The translations under genes and the position numbers were made by a program. The notes beneath the pieces are model-generated. The model was not told the origin of the DNA. It ran no database searches and was given only the letters and a program-made list of their open reading frames with translations. This document shows, in pieces, positions 17,155 through 25,708 of a DNA stretch of 64,000 nucleotides. Numbering within the stretch: position 1 is the stretch's first letter; each line of letters starts with the position of its first letter. The DNA comes from Microglena sp. YARC (Eukaryota > Chlorophyta > Chlorophyceae > Chlamydomonadales > Chlamydomonadaceae): the NCBI GenBank assembly GCA_022414725.1, contig CM039462.1, positions 1,884,900-1,948,899 of the forward strand, read 5' to 3'.

Positions 17155-17529
17155 GCTGCTGCTGCTTCTGGTGTCTCGTTCTCAACGTGCTCCCTGTCAT
17201 CCTCCTTGGCCTCCGGTCGTGTTGGTCGTTGCGGGGGGTCCGTTCTAAAGAACGAGCTTCCTGTTGGCTCCAAACACGGCGATCTGACCATCGTGGGGTA
17301 CTCCCCCACCCTGGGCTGCACTGCTGTAACCATTCACGGCAACCCGTGTGGTAGAAACCAGGTGCTCTTAAGCAACCCCAATGGTGGGACCTTCACCACT
17401 GGCAAGTGCGCGCACCTAGCGTGCATGAACCAGACTCCATCCAAGCGTGAGGCGTACCTCGCCAAGAAGCTCGCTGCTATCGAGCTCTCAATTGAGCTTC
17501 GCTCCCTGTCCCTCAGCCAGCAGCTTTAG
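16609..17529 (+). CDS. Ala/Pro-linker protein, split by one in-frame TAG
   Basis: The N-terminal domain (residues 1-90) is helical (MSAAQITAFVDTTNIFNAVQ..LKSICNAVISLTSVLDCL). A low-complexity PAPAPAP/AAAAS linker follows, then TAG at 17017-17019. The same frame continues with a second Ala/Pro linker and a C-terminal domain containing CGRNQVLLSNPNGG..CAHLACM, a possible Cys-based metal site, ending TAG at 17529. With the stop skipped it is a protein of about 306 residues. The downstream part has no ATG before the second linker, which supports one gene. The linker codons (CTGCTCCTG) form a triplet repeat and may have expanded. Family unknown. Confidence 0.5.
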
Positions 17530-17594
17530 TTATATAGATACTCTTTTTTTTGCTACATTTCTTAGAGACGAGAAAAATGGTCCTGCCTGTATGT

Positions 17595-17657
17595 ACTGTA
17601 CTGTACTGTACTGTACTGTACTGTACTGTACTGTACTGTACTGTACTGTACTGTACC
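17595..17657 (+). repeat. Pentanucleotide microsatellite (CTGTA)n
   Basis: About 12 perfect copies of CTGTA. CTGTA is also the outer end of every TIR family here; probably coincidence. Confidence 0.9.
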
Positions 17658-17776
17658 GTGTGAATTCCCCTCTCCGTTTGCGTGCGTGCGTGTGTGAGGA
17701 TGCGGTCGGGCGAGCGCTCTTTACACATCCCATCCATCATCCCCGTTGAATTTAAGCTACCCGTATATCCTTGAAC

Positions 17777-18073
17777 CTATGAATTTCTTATTACACATCC
17801 GGGGGGCCGGGGGACATGTAGTAAGAAAGACAATGAATTCTCCATAGGGGTATCATAGGGGTCAACTCCCCCTGGGATGCTGTCCTTTACGAACAGGGAT
17901 TTTCTTTTCGAACTGCCTTCAGGAAGATGCCAGCTGCCCCCACAATGTCTCTGTCGCACCCACCTGATTCCTTCACCAATCTGGACTACAATTGTGACGT
18001 GTTTTTCAAGAATCATCGAATCAATCGGCAGTCCTGCCGCCTTTTTGCTGCGCAGACATTCATTCACATTCAC
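17777..18073 (-). CDS. Possible gene fragment
   Basis: A 98-residue open frame, continuing upstream without ATG to about 18115. KKAAGLPIDSMILEKHVT faintly recalls the second helix-turn-helix of CENP-B/Tc5-type transposases, but I cannot confirm it. It could be an exon fragment or chance. Confidence 0.25.
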   Translation of the reverse strand: MNVNECLRSKKAAGLPIDSMILEKHVTIVVQIGEGIRWVRQRHCGGSWHLPEGSSKRKSLFVKDSIPGGVDPYDTPMENSLSFLLHVPRPPGCVIRNS

Positions 18074-18153
18074 GACGAATTCGAGGACCAGCGCGCACCA
18101 ATCTGACCGAAGGTGAGTCCCCCGATATTGGTAAGCGACCGACTCTAGGACAT

Positions 18154-18319
18154 AATGGGCGTTCCTGCCTCCCGGCTGATTTTTTTAAATTTCTAATCAG
18201 GATTTAGAGCCTCTTGAACGACTCGCTAGCTTGAGACATAAGCACCAAGGAATCACAATTCCGCTCCATACAATGTTTAGCAACCAGTCAAAATCGGCCG
18301 GGAGGCAGGAACGTCCATT
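18154..18319 (+). mobile_element. MITE family N, copy 1 (166 bp)
   Basis: TIRs AATGGGCGTTCCTGCCTCCC and its inverse; flanked by ACAT at 18150-18153 and 18320-18323, a 4-bp target duplication. The second full copy at 50868-51033 has the same length. Confidence 0.85.
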
Positions 18320-18375
18320 ACATGCTGAGGAGCATGAGGATGCATAAAGCTGCATCGTGTTTGTTTACATACAGA

Positions 18376-19071
18376 ATGGGTGATGTCATGAAAACTGCCT
18401 CGCAAAACCTACAATCCTACCAGGAGCCCCCCCCTGCATGGGCCACGTCCATGCAGCAGCAGATCTCTAAAATTGAGCATGCAGTGTCTGACATTAAGTT
18501 GGACATTTTGGAGATGAAGTCATCTATCAGGTTGGCATACTGTCGTCATCTTGGGATGATAGATATCCTTGTACATAACACTGATGCTTGCACCGCGCTG
18601 CTTGCCATGCGCAGGAACATGGGCTCGTCCTCCAGCATGAGCATGGCTGAGATAGTTGCCGATTACGAGGTAAACAATCGAGGAGAAGGACTAGTCGGGC
18701 CTTTCGGTGGCGACTGCCAGTTTGCTGCTAGGGCTGCTGAAGAATTCTTCTCAAAGATCCATGGGCTGATGCGTGCGATAATGGTCACTGTCGTAATGTA
18801 CTCTCCGTCGGGCGCCACCCTATCATTGGCTCCAGGCATCAACGGCACTGCTCCTGTCAAAGACAGAACCGTCCCAGATGGTGCTAAACCGTACAGGCTG
18901 ACAGAGGGCAGTTGCGTTTGGACTCAGGATGATACGCAACACCCGGGCCCTTGCAAGGGATACGTCCACTATGTTGCCAGTGTGGTCACTCTGGATGGTC
19001 ACAATATCATGGTTGACTGGGGTATTGCTCAATTTGCAAAGCTACCGAGCGACATGATGATGTTTGTCTGA
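18376..19071 (+). CDS. Coiled-coil protein with a papain-like/transglutaminase-like candidate domain
   Basis: About 231 residues from Met at 18376; a frame opening at 18322 starts inside the MITE target duplication. The N-terminal helix (ATSMQQQISKIEHAVSDIKLDILEMKSSI) is coiled coil. The C-terminal half has the order of a papain-like triad: Cys at the start of a helix (GGDCQFAARAAEEF), His in a strand (GYVHYVASVVTLD), Asp after it (IMVDWGIAQF). This pattern suggests a cysteine peptidase or transglutaminase-like enzyme, but it rests on motif order only. It ends TGA. Confidence 0.45.
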   Translation: MGDVMKTASQNLQSYQEPPPAWATSMQQQISKIEHAVSDIKLDILEMKSSIRLAYCRHLGMIDILVHNTDACTALLAMRRNMGSSSSMSMAEIVADYEVNNRGEGLVGPFGGDCQFAARAAEEFFSKIHGLMRAIMVTVVMYSPSGATLSLAPGINGTAPVKDRTVPDGAKPYRLTEGSCVWTQDDTQHPGPCKGYVHYVASVVTLDGHNIMVDWGIAQFAKLPSDMMMFV

Positions 19072-19351
19072 TGATTGCAAATCCTTGTTGACCGCATTAG
19101 TGCTTGCACGCACTGCATGGCTGGTGGCATGATGTGGCATGACCGTGTTGGAATGCATGCATGGTGGTGAGGCCTGTGGTGTGGTTTGAGAGAGAGGCAA
19201 TTGTTTACATCAAGCTCCCTATTTTAAACGTGTTCACATGAACACCTCTGAAAAGACTCTCCATCTCGGGAACAACAATTATTTCAACAAAAAATAAATA
19301 CTGAAGAATGCCGGAGGCTCGATAGCGGATTTTTTGATGGCTTTGACTGCA

Positions 19352-19362
19352 TGGGGGTATAA
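19352..19362 (+). promoter_or_regulatory. TATA box of the spliced gene at 19395
   Basis: GGGTATAAAAAG about 40 bp before the ATG. TTGCAG just upstream of the start could also mark a 5' UTR intron. Confidence 0.5.
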
Positions 19363-19394
19363 AAAGTATCCATTCATGTTCTTTATTGCAGGTC

Positions 19395-19762
19395 ATGGAT
19401 GGCGACGCTGAACTAGATGCTTTGCTTGCACAACACCCGGCTGCAAGAGCGGCATATGAGCGTCGCATCGAGAGGCTAAGGTTCGTACATGCTTGCCTGA
19501 TGATAGAAGAACGATATGTGTTACGCCACACTACTTGCCGTAGAACATGCTAGCAAATGACACACAACATTCGTTTATCTCTTGCTGTTGCAGTCCGACG
19601 CGCACTTGGACGGATGTTGTCATTCGAGATCTTGCCACTCTTGTGAACTCTCCCATGGATGAGCAGCAATTTGCCAAGGCGCTCCTGGAAGAGTTTGTAA
19701 TCGGTGCCACCACCCAAAATATTGATGCCATGAATGTGCCAAAAACTCAGACATCCGGGTGA
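19395..19762 (+). CDS. Small spliced gene (two exons)
   Basis: Exon 1 19395-19480 and exon 2 19594-19762, joined across a 113-nt intron with donor GTTCGT and acceptor CTTGCTGTTGCAG. Splicing restores one frame of 84 residues: an acidic/Arg helix (LLAQHPAARAAYERRIERL), then WTDVVIRDLATLVNSPMDEQ and FAKALLEEFVIGA. Without splicing, exon 1 stops after 52 codons and exon 2 lacks a sensible start. Family not recognised; a small helical DNA- or protein-binding module is plausible. It ends TGA. Confidence 0.55.
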
Positions 19763-19810
19763 TCTTAATCAATCAGATGAATCCGACGTCTCGCCAAATT
19801 GTATAAAGGG

Positions 19811-19830
19811 TTTACTTGAGAACAACTGTA
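19811..19830 (+). repeat. TIR family A end, solo
   Basis: TTTACTTGAGAACAACTGTA with outer TA on the right. Confidence 0.5.
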
Positions 19831-19952
19831 AACTGTACAGCTCCTCCATCCATACAACGAACTAGACACCGTGCGAGAAAAAACAGATCAGGTCAAACCA
19901 TTTACAATAATAGCTCGAATAACGTCATAACGTTTTGTAGGAAAAATCAAAT

Positions 19953-20351
19953 ATGGACAAATGTCTCATGGTAATTCAAGCATCCACTCATCGTGTTGCT
20001 GATGTGGATAGAGTTATTTCACGTGAAGCCTGCTATAATATACCTGTGAGTCTGAGCAATGAGATCTGTAAAGACTTCAACGACATAGAAATTGATCTGC
20101 CTCACATGCGAACAACTGGAGAACCAGGGAGATTGTTGGTAATGAAGGAAAGTGATTTCTTGCATGCAATTTGTAACATGGGTCACACATGTCCACGTGG
20201 CATCGAAATAGCCCTCATATCTGTTGACTTCTTCAGACTACATCCAAATGAACTACTCTTCCTTCATGTTTGCAATAAACATAAATTGCATTTGAACAAG
20301 TATCTATTCACCAATTACTGCGCTGTGGTGCAACCTGGAACCGAGACGTGA
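19953..20351 (+). CDS. Hypothetical protein with degraded copies in the inverted repeat
   Basis: A 132-residue protein. It matches frames in both arms of the large palindrome (about 55640-55860 plus strand; 61523-61747 minus strand, MNACRLVIQASTHPVSDIDRVVSR), so it is a real gene family of this genome. Conserved stretches: LVIQASTH, EICKDFNDIEIDLP, TTGEPGRLLV. The last about 10 codons (CAVVQPGTET) lie in the Fanzor-element fragment read in another frame, so the C-terminus was probably altered by that insertion. Function unknown. It ends TGA. Confidence 0.6.
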   Translation: MDKCLMVIQASTHRVADVDRVISREACYNIPVSLSNEICKDFNDIEIDLPHMRTTGEPGRLLVMKESDFLHAICNMGHTCPRGIEIALISVDFFRLHPNELLFLHVCNKHKLHLNKYLFTNYCAVVQPGTET

Positions 20352-20650
20352 ACGCTGCCAAGAACCTTCTTCTGCTTCTGACAACGTGGATGGACGGGAG
20401 AGAGCGACCTGAGGCATTCTGTGTTCCCTCGCCTCCCCCCAAAGCCACAGTTTCCATCGAGGCGAGTGTGAGCGCTAAACCGACCGACCCACCTGGGTTT
20501 GTCAGCAGCTTGCCTTGTTATCCTTTGGGCCAGCTTAAATGCTGAAATACAGAGATGAAGGGCAAAAATATGTACTCGCCTTTAGCTGATATACCCATTG
20601 GGTTCAAAAGTCACCGGTAGGGTGTCCCACAAATTGCGTCTCCGACTGTA
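20312..20650 (+). mobile_element. Fanzor/TnpB element right end (copy 2, best preserved)
   Basis: Reading frame 20318-20545 encodes LLRCGATWNRDVNAAKNLLL and on to MDGRERPEAFC. C-G-x-x-W-N-R-D-V-N-A-A-x-N is the C-terminal signature of TnpB/Fanzor nucleases, including the last RuvC Asp. It is followed by 68 bp of non-coding sequence and a family B Tc1-type TIR (20614-20650). Fanzor1 proteins are known to travel inside Mariner/Tc1 elements. In TnpB/Fanzor systems the guide RNA comes from exactly this coding end plus right end, so the segment could still encode a guide scaffold. The N-terminal part of the nuclease is absent. Confidence 0.75.
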
Positions 20651-20703
20651 CGGCTCGCACATTTAAGCCTAAGTAGATTTTTTGTGTTCGAGTGTAAATC
20701 AAT

Positions 20704-20925
20704 GTGTACCGTTACCATGTTCTGATGATCACTTCATGGTGGGGTCAGATTATCCTCAGCATGCCGCATGTTTTTTTGCCGTATGCTTTAGACGCCTGCA
20801 TGAACCTATGCAGCCACCCGGATCAGTCGCGCCATATCAGCCCGCGCTTCCTGGAGTTGTACGCGGATCTGATGCTGCTCGACTTGGCACACACGGCGGC
20901 CCCTACTAAACGGGCTTCTACATAA
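20704..20925 (+). CDS. Possible small protein
   Basis: A 73-residue ORF starting 54 bp after the Fanzor right end; hydrophobic N-terminal half (HVLMITSWWGQIILSMPHVF). No homologue recognised, and coding status is uncertain. Confidence 0.3.
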   Translation: MYRYHVLMITSWWGQIILSMPHVFLPYALDACMNLCSHPDQSRHISPRFLELYADLMLLDLAHTAAPTKRAST

Positions 20926-21012
20926 TGCAGTGGCCTGGCTGGTTGACAGCCCTGATTGTTAAGCAGAAAAAAAGTATTGGTTCGCTCGTGCATGCACGAA
21001 CGAACGAACGAA

Positions 21013-21672
21013 CTATGATGAGAACGACGACGGCGCCGGATCAGCAGCCGCAGAGTAGTTGTACTTGTCCTCGCACGCAGAGTTGTACGTGGCTACGCAC
21101 TCAGACTGTGTCTGATATGCGCTGATGGCCTTCGCGTGTCTCTCGACACAGCGTGTAGCGTAGGCCTTGTTGACCTTTTCTGCTACATGCTTTGGTGATG
21201 ACGCGTGCGTGGTGCACAGCAGGCCAGTGGCATGGCGATTGTTTTTGCACTGTCTAGCTCCGGACGAACCGAGCAGGACGATGCAGCACTTCGTATTGCA
21301 GAATGGCAGATTGAGGCTGGTGAGCAGGTCGTGTCCAAAGTGGTACGGGGACAACTCTGGAACTAGCTGATTCTTCAGCAGGATATTCTCATGCATGGTA
21401 GTCTCGGAGATGAGCTTCAGCTCATCGTTATGCTTGATAAGTGTCTGATTCTTGATCCGACAGTTCTCGAGCTCGAGCAGGAGCGCATCGTAGTCTTCGA
21501 CTGTAGCAGTCATCGGCTCTTCAGACGCATTGGACTCCTCCTTGAAGGAGTCCTTGACGTGGTCGTGGCAGTATTTACGGCCGTTAGTTAGGATCCGGGA
21601 ACATGGGGAACCGTCCTTCTTGGTCCCGGCGCAAATGCGGCGGGCGTCAGAGGTTTTTGTGGATCCATACAT
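21013..21672 (-). CDS. Double Cys/His zinc-binding protein with coiled coil
   Basis: A 219-residue protein. The N-terminal RICAGTKKDGSPC..GRKYCHDH fits the giant-virus zinc module C-x-g-t-k-x-x-G-x-x-C..yC-x-x-H. A second unit near residue 130 (CCIVLLGSSGARQC..GLLCTTH) repeats the spacing. Between them is a helix (DYDALLLELENCRIKNQTLIKHNDEL) predicted as coiled coil. Probable nucleic-acid or protein binding; exact role unknown. Repeat family L lies directly upstream. It ends TAG. Confidence 0.6.
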   Translation of the reverse strand: MYGSTKTSDARRICAGTKKDGSPCSRILTNGRKYCHDHVKDSFKEESNASEEPMTATVEDYDALLLELENCRIKNQTLIKHNDELKLISETTMHENILLKNQLVPELSPYHFGHDLLTSLNLPFCNTKCCIVLLGSSGARQCKNNRHATGLLCTTHASSPKHVAEKVNKAYATRCVERHAKAISAYQTQSECVATYNSACEDKYNYSAAADPAPSSFSS

Positions 21673-21674
21673 TT

Positions 21675-21820
21675 CGGGTATTTCAGTGAGTGAATTTGGC
21701 GATTACGTGTGTTGTTGTTGTTGTTGTTGTTCTGGAGAAAATCGTTTCAATTTTTTTCGAAACGTAGTCTATTTGGCGCGCGGGGTCCTCGTTACCTCAT
21801 CCGCGTTTCCGATTCTTTCA
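21675..21820 (+). repeat. Repeat family L, copy 2
   Basis: About 150 bp matching 16317-16467: gtgagtgaatttggcgatta, a GTT microsatellite, then AATCGTTTC..TTTCGAAACG hairpin and cctcatccgcgtt. Upstream of the 21013-21672 gene. Confidence 0.6.
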
Positions 21821-21877
21821 TAAATCCAAGAATTTCACCTCTGACAATGAAATACGAATGCCCCCTCTTAATCATTA

Positions 21878-22669
21878 CTATGATATTGTGCACCCAGATG
21901 ACCTAGAAGCCGTTCGAAGCAAGAAGGACTTGTCGCCCTTTTTGAGATCATCACAAATGGCTCGCAACACTCGGTACACCTGGTCTGAGTTGTGCTTCAA
22001 GCCACCTGTCTTGCAAATCCATGCGAAACACTCACAATTCCAGTGAATCAAGTCATACTTGCGCAGAGCCATACTTGGAGTTTCCACAATGAGCTTTGCT
22101 ATGTTGGCAGCACGCTTACGATGGACAAGCTCGTCAGCAAAGTCAGTTGGAGAAGTATATGGCACAATTCCGTACGTTGTGTGGCGTGCGAGAAAATTGA
22201 TGTAGGTATCAATTTGCAGTCGGGCATCGCGCATGCGTCTGTCTCCTGTGGGTGAAGTGAAGTGGGCGATATCTGGGTCTTGGTCCCGACCGGACTCCCT
22301 GAGCACAATGCCATGGTGCGCATATCCATGGCGCCAACCTCCAACCATCACGACGATGTGGTCTCCATGGGAGAGGAGCTTCCATGCCTCTGCAGTTGCA
22401 TGCACTTCGGTTCCTTCGGGGTCCAACGTCCAATGACTAGTTGCTTGGTCCTCTATCATTTGGAGAAATGGTGCCCTCCGCCTACGTGCACGGCGAATTA
22501 TTATACGTTGCAAGCAAGTAATTGCACGACAAAATCTTGTTGGATAAATGCATTGTTGTACGTGTGTGTCTAATAAATCCCAAATTCTAGTTGGTAATGC
22601 TTTAATGGCTAGTACATCAAGATTTGGAACAATGGTCATTTCAATGAAGATGTGGGTTTCACAACCCAT
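21878..22669 (-). CDS. LRAT/NlpC-fold protein (acyltransferase or thiol hydrolase family)
   Basis: A 263-residue protein. LRAT-like core: GDHIVVMVGGWRHGYAHHGI gives the catalytic His box, and about 110 residues later HWNCECFAWICKTG carries the catalytic Cys in the NCExF-type motif. The family includes LRAT, PLAAT phospholipid acyltransferases and NlpC/P60 peptidases. No C-terminal membrane anchor is visible, although the extreme C-terminus ends SSGCTIS, which could be lipidated. A family A TIR lies about 30 bp upstream of the start. A second LRAT-type gene is at 34666-35232. It ends TAG. Confidence 0.75.
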   Translation of the reverse strand: MGCETHIFIEMTIVPNLDVLAIKALPTRIWDLLDTHVQQCIYPTRFCRAITCLQRIIIRRARRRRAPFLQMIEDQATSHWTLDPEGTEVHATAEAWKLLSHGDHIVVMVGGWRHGYAHHGIVLRESGRDQDPDIAHFTSPTGDRRMRDARLQIDTYINFLARHTTYGIVPYTSPTDFADELVHRKRAANIAKLIVETPSMALRKYDLIHWNCECFAWICKTGGLKHNSDQVYRVLRAICDDLKKGDKSFLLRTASRSSGCTIS

Positions 22670-22700
22670 ACATCATATCTATCGTAGTGTCCAAGTCTTT

Positions 22701-22748
22701 ACATCTGTTCTCAAATAAATCGGGACACGCTATATAATCGAAATTGCA
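22701..22748 (+). repeat. TIR family A, outer part
   Basis: TCTGTTCTCAAATAAATCGG followed by GACACGCTATATAATCG. Upstream of the LRAT gene start. Confidence 0.55.
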
Positions 22749-22952
22749 GGTTTAGTACTTAACTTTTTTACTTGTTTTAATGTGTCTCTCGTTCTCTTGA
22801 CGGCGGCGTCTTGCTCCCTCCTCCCCTCTTGCACAGACAACCAACCAACTTGCTCCCTCCCTGCCTGCATCTATCATCAGAGGCGTTGCGTGTGTGTGTG
22901 TGATTTCCGTTCCGTAAATCAGTAGTTTGTAGAATTCGGAGGCTGAATGCCA

Positions 22953-23110
22953 CTCGACGGAATACTAAAATTAAACCGCTAAAATGAAATCCCTCTGCAC
23001 CGCTACACGGTGCCCGCGCTCCTCCCTTCAGAAATTCACTATGGTTGTCAAGCAGAAGCCTGCTTGATACACACGGCTTCTGTTGAGTACAGGAACACTC
23101 CGACTGTATA
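22953..23110. repeat. TIR C remnant, family D module and TIR fragment
   Basis: ACGGAATACTAAAATTAAAC (family C end), then a two-hairpin family D module (ACCGCTACACGGT; CAAGCAGAAGCCTGCTTG), then CTCCGACTGTA. No gene is supported from 22670 to 23334 except a 38-codon frame at 23118-23234. Confidence 0.55.
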
Positions 23111-23334
23111 TGGTCACATGAGTGCGAGCAAGCGCACCAGCAGCGCGCTTTATTTGAACGATATGATCATGGATAATACCACCATCACTGTCCTGACACA
23201 ATTGAGTAGCAGATACGATGACAAAATTGTGTAGCAGCGGTCGGTCCTGAAGAATTCAACGGTAACGTCAAGAATTTGTGTCGTCTACATCATAAGAAAA
23301 AAACTGTTGTGAACATCAATATGAGGATATACAT

Positions 23335-23592
23335 ATGAGGACAACGCCAGAAATAATGCAAGTGTGTGTTGATGCGTGGACAGAAAGCTTACGGGACAGT
23401 ATATTGGCCTTACATAATATCAAAAGTTCAATTGATGCTAAGTATTTCACACAGTACCAGCGAGATATAATCACACAATCAGTCATCGATCTCCAAAAAA
23501 CAGTGAACAGCCCCGTTTTTCATACGAGACGCTTTACACATCAATCCATTTGTCAACAGTCGCAGGTGGAAGGCACGTCCGAATCAAGGTGA
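23335..23592 (+). CDS. Hypothetical small protein, possibly first exon
   Basis: An 85-residue protein with a helical N-terminal half (MQVCVDAWTESLRDSILALHNIKSSI). The stop TGA lies inside AAG|GTGAGC, a good splice donor, exactly as in the spliced gene ending exon 2 at 30530. So this may be an exon whose downstream part was lost: a family D fragment starts about 40 bp later. Confidence 0.4.
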   Translation: MRTTPEIMQVCVDAWTESLRDSILALHNIKSSIDAKYFTQYQRDIITQSVIDLQKTVNSPVFHTRRFTHQSICQQSQVEGTSESR

Positions 23593-23659
23593 GCTCGACA
23601 AAGTCGATGCTACGCTGCACGAAATCTGACAGTGTCCATGGGGCCCGCAGTTTCCCCTT

Positions 23660-24075
23660 CACAATCCCGACAAAGTGTTCCAGTGATAAGCTCAAGCGTT
23701 GCAGTGATAAGCTCAAGCGTTCCAGTGATAAGCTCAAGCGTTCCAGACAAAGTGTTCCAGTGATAAGCTCAAGCGTTGCAGTGCACTCCGATGACTTTCA
23801 GTGAGAAAGAAGCCCAAGTGTTACAGTGATAATAAGCTCTCCTTAATTTAATACCCAAGTGTTACAAACAAGTGAATCTTTTACAAACAACAGACACATT
23901 GTGTAAGACTTGACAGTTAGTTACACATTAGTGTCTAATGCTTGATGTGAACTGTGGGCTCCACTCCGGTCGCCCACCCGCTCGGTTCCTCGCGGAATAT
24001 TTTGTGGGGGCTCCCCTCCGGTCGCCCCCGGTCGCTCCGCTGGGGGGAAGAGGTGAAAGGGGCTCCGCCACTTGT
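23660..24075 (+). repeat. Tandem 'caagcgttccagtgataagct' repeats, conserved spacer and family E
   Basis: 23675-23780 is a roughly 21-bp tandem repeat. 23810-23945 is a spacer shared with 40970-41115. 23950-24075 is hairpin family E copy 2. The whole order is repeated at 40960-41195. Confidence 0.6.
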
Positions 24076-24077
24076 TT

Positions 24078-24428
24078 AATGTGGTACGGTGGTTCTCATC
24101 CAAGTGTTCTCGGAACTGAGGTGGGTGTGCATTGCACATCAACAAAGACTCCGTGTTCTTTTGGGCCACGGTACTGGGGAAGAGGCAATCGCTTAAGTGC
24201 GGCTGGTCCTTCAATGGACACTCTCGAAAGTACCGACAAAAGAACGATACGGAGTCTGCAGGATGGAGAGCCGTGATCTAAAAAAGAACCAAGATATTCT
24301 CGTTAACATCCTGCAATTTGTTGATTCAAAATCGTATTGGTGTTCCACTGCCCCGTGGGTTGCTACACCATTAGGTTACACTGTAAGGTGTGCCATACAC
24401 GAGGCGGTTTCATTTTAGTATTCCTTCG
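24078..24428 (+). mobile_element. Family C element, 5'-truncated
   Basis: From about 24125 (tgcattgcacatcaacaaag) to TTTCATTTTAGTATTCC it matches the element at 37816-38245, with frame breaks. The outer ACTGTA of the right end is lost. Confidence 0.6.
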
Positions 24429-24861
24429 CATTAGGCATTTTTTTCCAGCCCGTTATGCCTTTTTTTCCCTTATATCCCTCATATCTACCATTAACGGGTA
24501 TGTAATAGTTGTCAAATATAACAATATCTGGAAGTGTATTTATCAATCGTTCCAGGTGTTGAACGTCTGTTTCCCATTCCTCCTGCTCCAGTTCATCGCT
24601 ATTTCTAAGTTCCTTTAATATTTCAGGCGAAATCTTTCCATCTGTAAACTGCCACCTTTCACTGCCACCTTTTTGTTTTTTGTTACCTTCTTGTGGTACA
24701 AACTTACTGTAACCAAACGTTCCATCTGGTTTCCTTACTTTAACACATAAAGTGACTGACCCGTTCTGTCCGCGTCCACACTTCTTCTTGTACAAAACAC
24801 GGGAAGCTCCATCTTTGCAAATACTTCTTGTATGAGTATTGGTGTATGTAGTGTCCGACAT
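24415..24861 (-). CDS. Hypothetical protein
   Basis: About 148 residues from Met at 24861. The N-terminal half is basic and beta-like (SRVLYKKKCGRGQNGSVTLCVKVRK..GTFGYSKF). The C-terminal half has an acidic helix (ELEQEEWETDVQHLERLINTLP) and a basic end. The stop codon lies inside a family C TIR remnant, so the last codons may be insertion-derived. No family recognised. Confidence 0.5.
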   Translation of the reverse strand: MSDTTYTNTHTRSICKDGASRVLYKKKCGRGQNGSVTLCVKVRKPDGTFGYSKFVPQEGNKKQKGGSERWQFTDGKISPEILKELRNSDELEQEEWETDVQHLERLINTLPDIVIFDNYYIPVNGRYEGYKGKKGITGWKKMPNAKEY

Positions 24862-24873
24862 TTGTATATACAT

Positions 24874-25339
24874 ATAATCATATTTTATTCATTGACGACG
24901 ATCTCATCCGTTGAATTTAAGTATATCCTCGAACCTATGAATTTCTTATGTTTGAATTGACGAATTAATTGGCAATTGTCAGCCCTACTTGTAGGATGAC
25001 TGATTGTTAATACCCACTCATTATATGGTACGGGTAATCTTTATGCTTATTAATGTAATCTTTCATAAGACTAACTCGATGACCGAAAAATTTAACAATC
25101 TTAAAATCACCCCAAACCTCAAAATCACCCCTACCAGCATCTATCTATCTATAGTTATCTCATGAGTTCTTCTTGCAGAGCTATCTACTTGCTTGATACT
25201 GTATTGGACCGTACTTGTTTGTGGATGCATTGAGATGAGATGCATTGAGGTGAGATGCATGAGATTGCATTCAAGCGTCAGCACTTTGTCTCTGTACGTT
25301 CATATATAGCGTTTTCTTGTCTTCTGCGCCTTTAGGGAC
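24874..25339. other. Intergenic, AT-rich
   Basis: 24905-24960 (ttgaatttaagtatatcc..gaacctatgaatttcttat) repeats 17745-17800. TATATAG at about 25302 may be the TATA box of the next gene. Confidence 0.4.
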
Positions 25340-25708
25340 ATGAACATGGAGCCGCCCCCCCTGCAAAACCAACTACCCTTCTACGTCACCCAAGAGTAGC
25401 TCGTTGCATTCGAGCTTTGCATCATGCAACGCATGCAGCAACAGTTGAACGACATTAATGATGCGCGCACTGAGCTCATCACAGCCAACATGCACATGCA
25501 ACAACAGATCAACCACGTGCGCGACGCAGTGCGGGCGCTGGAGCACAGGTGCGGTGTTGGGACATTGACCTGTGCGGCGGTTGCGCTAAATTCGAGATTT
25601 TAACCCGGGCACTTTTTGACACATGCCTGCAGGTGGGATGCCGGTGCCCAGGATGCGCCACTGGCAGAGAACAACGCGATAGCGGTACTGCGCAACTTCA
25701 TCGCCTAA
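25340..25708 (+). CDS. Small spliced coiled-coil gene with one in-frame TAG
   Basis: Exon 1 25340-25548 and exon 2 25633-25708, with an 84-nt intron (CACAG|GTGCGG to CATGCCTGCAG). The joined frame is 94 codons, ending TAA. Codon 20 is TAG (25397-25399). After it the frame is a strong heptad helix (QRMQQQLNDINDARTELITA, then QQQINHVRDAVRALEHRW) that continues across the splice junction, so coding on both sides is credible. A start at the Met eight codons after the TAG is the alternative. Function unknown. Confidence 0.5.

Noticed and set aside
16874..17248. Leucine-run and Cys-run frames over the Ala/Pro linker
   Set aside because: Shadows of the CTG/CTC triplet repeat in other frames.
17745..17800. 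Start of a large-subunit rRNA gene (ttgaatttaag..)
   Set aside because: The match is under 15 bases and is not followed by rRNA sequence; it recurs at 24905 as an ordinary repeat.
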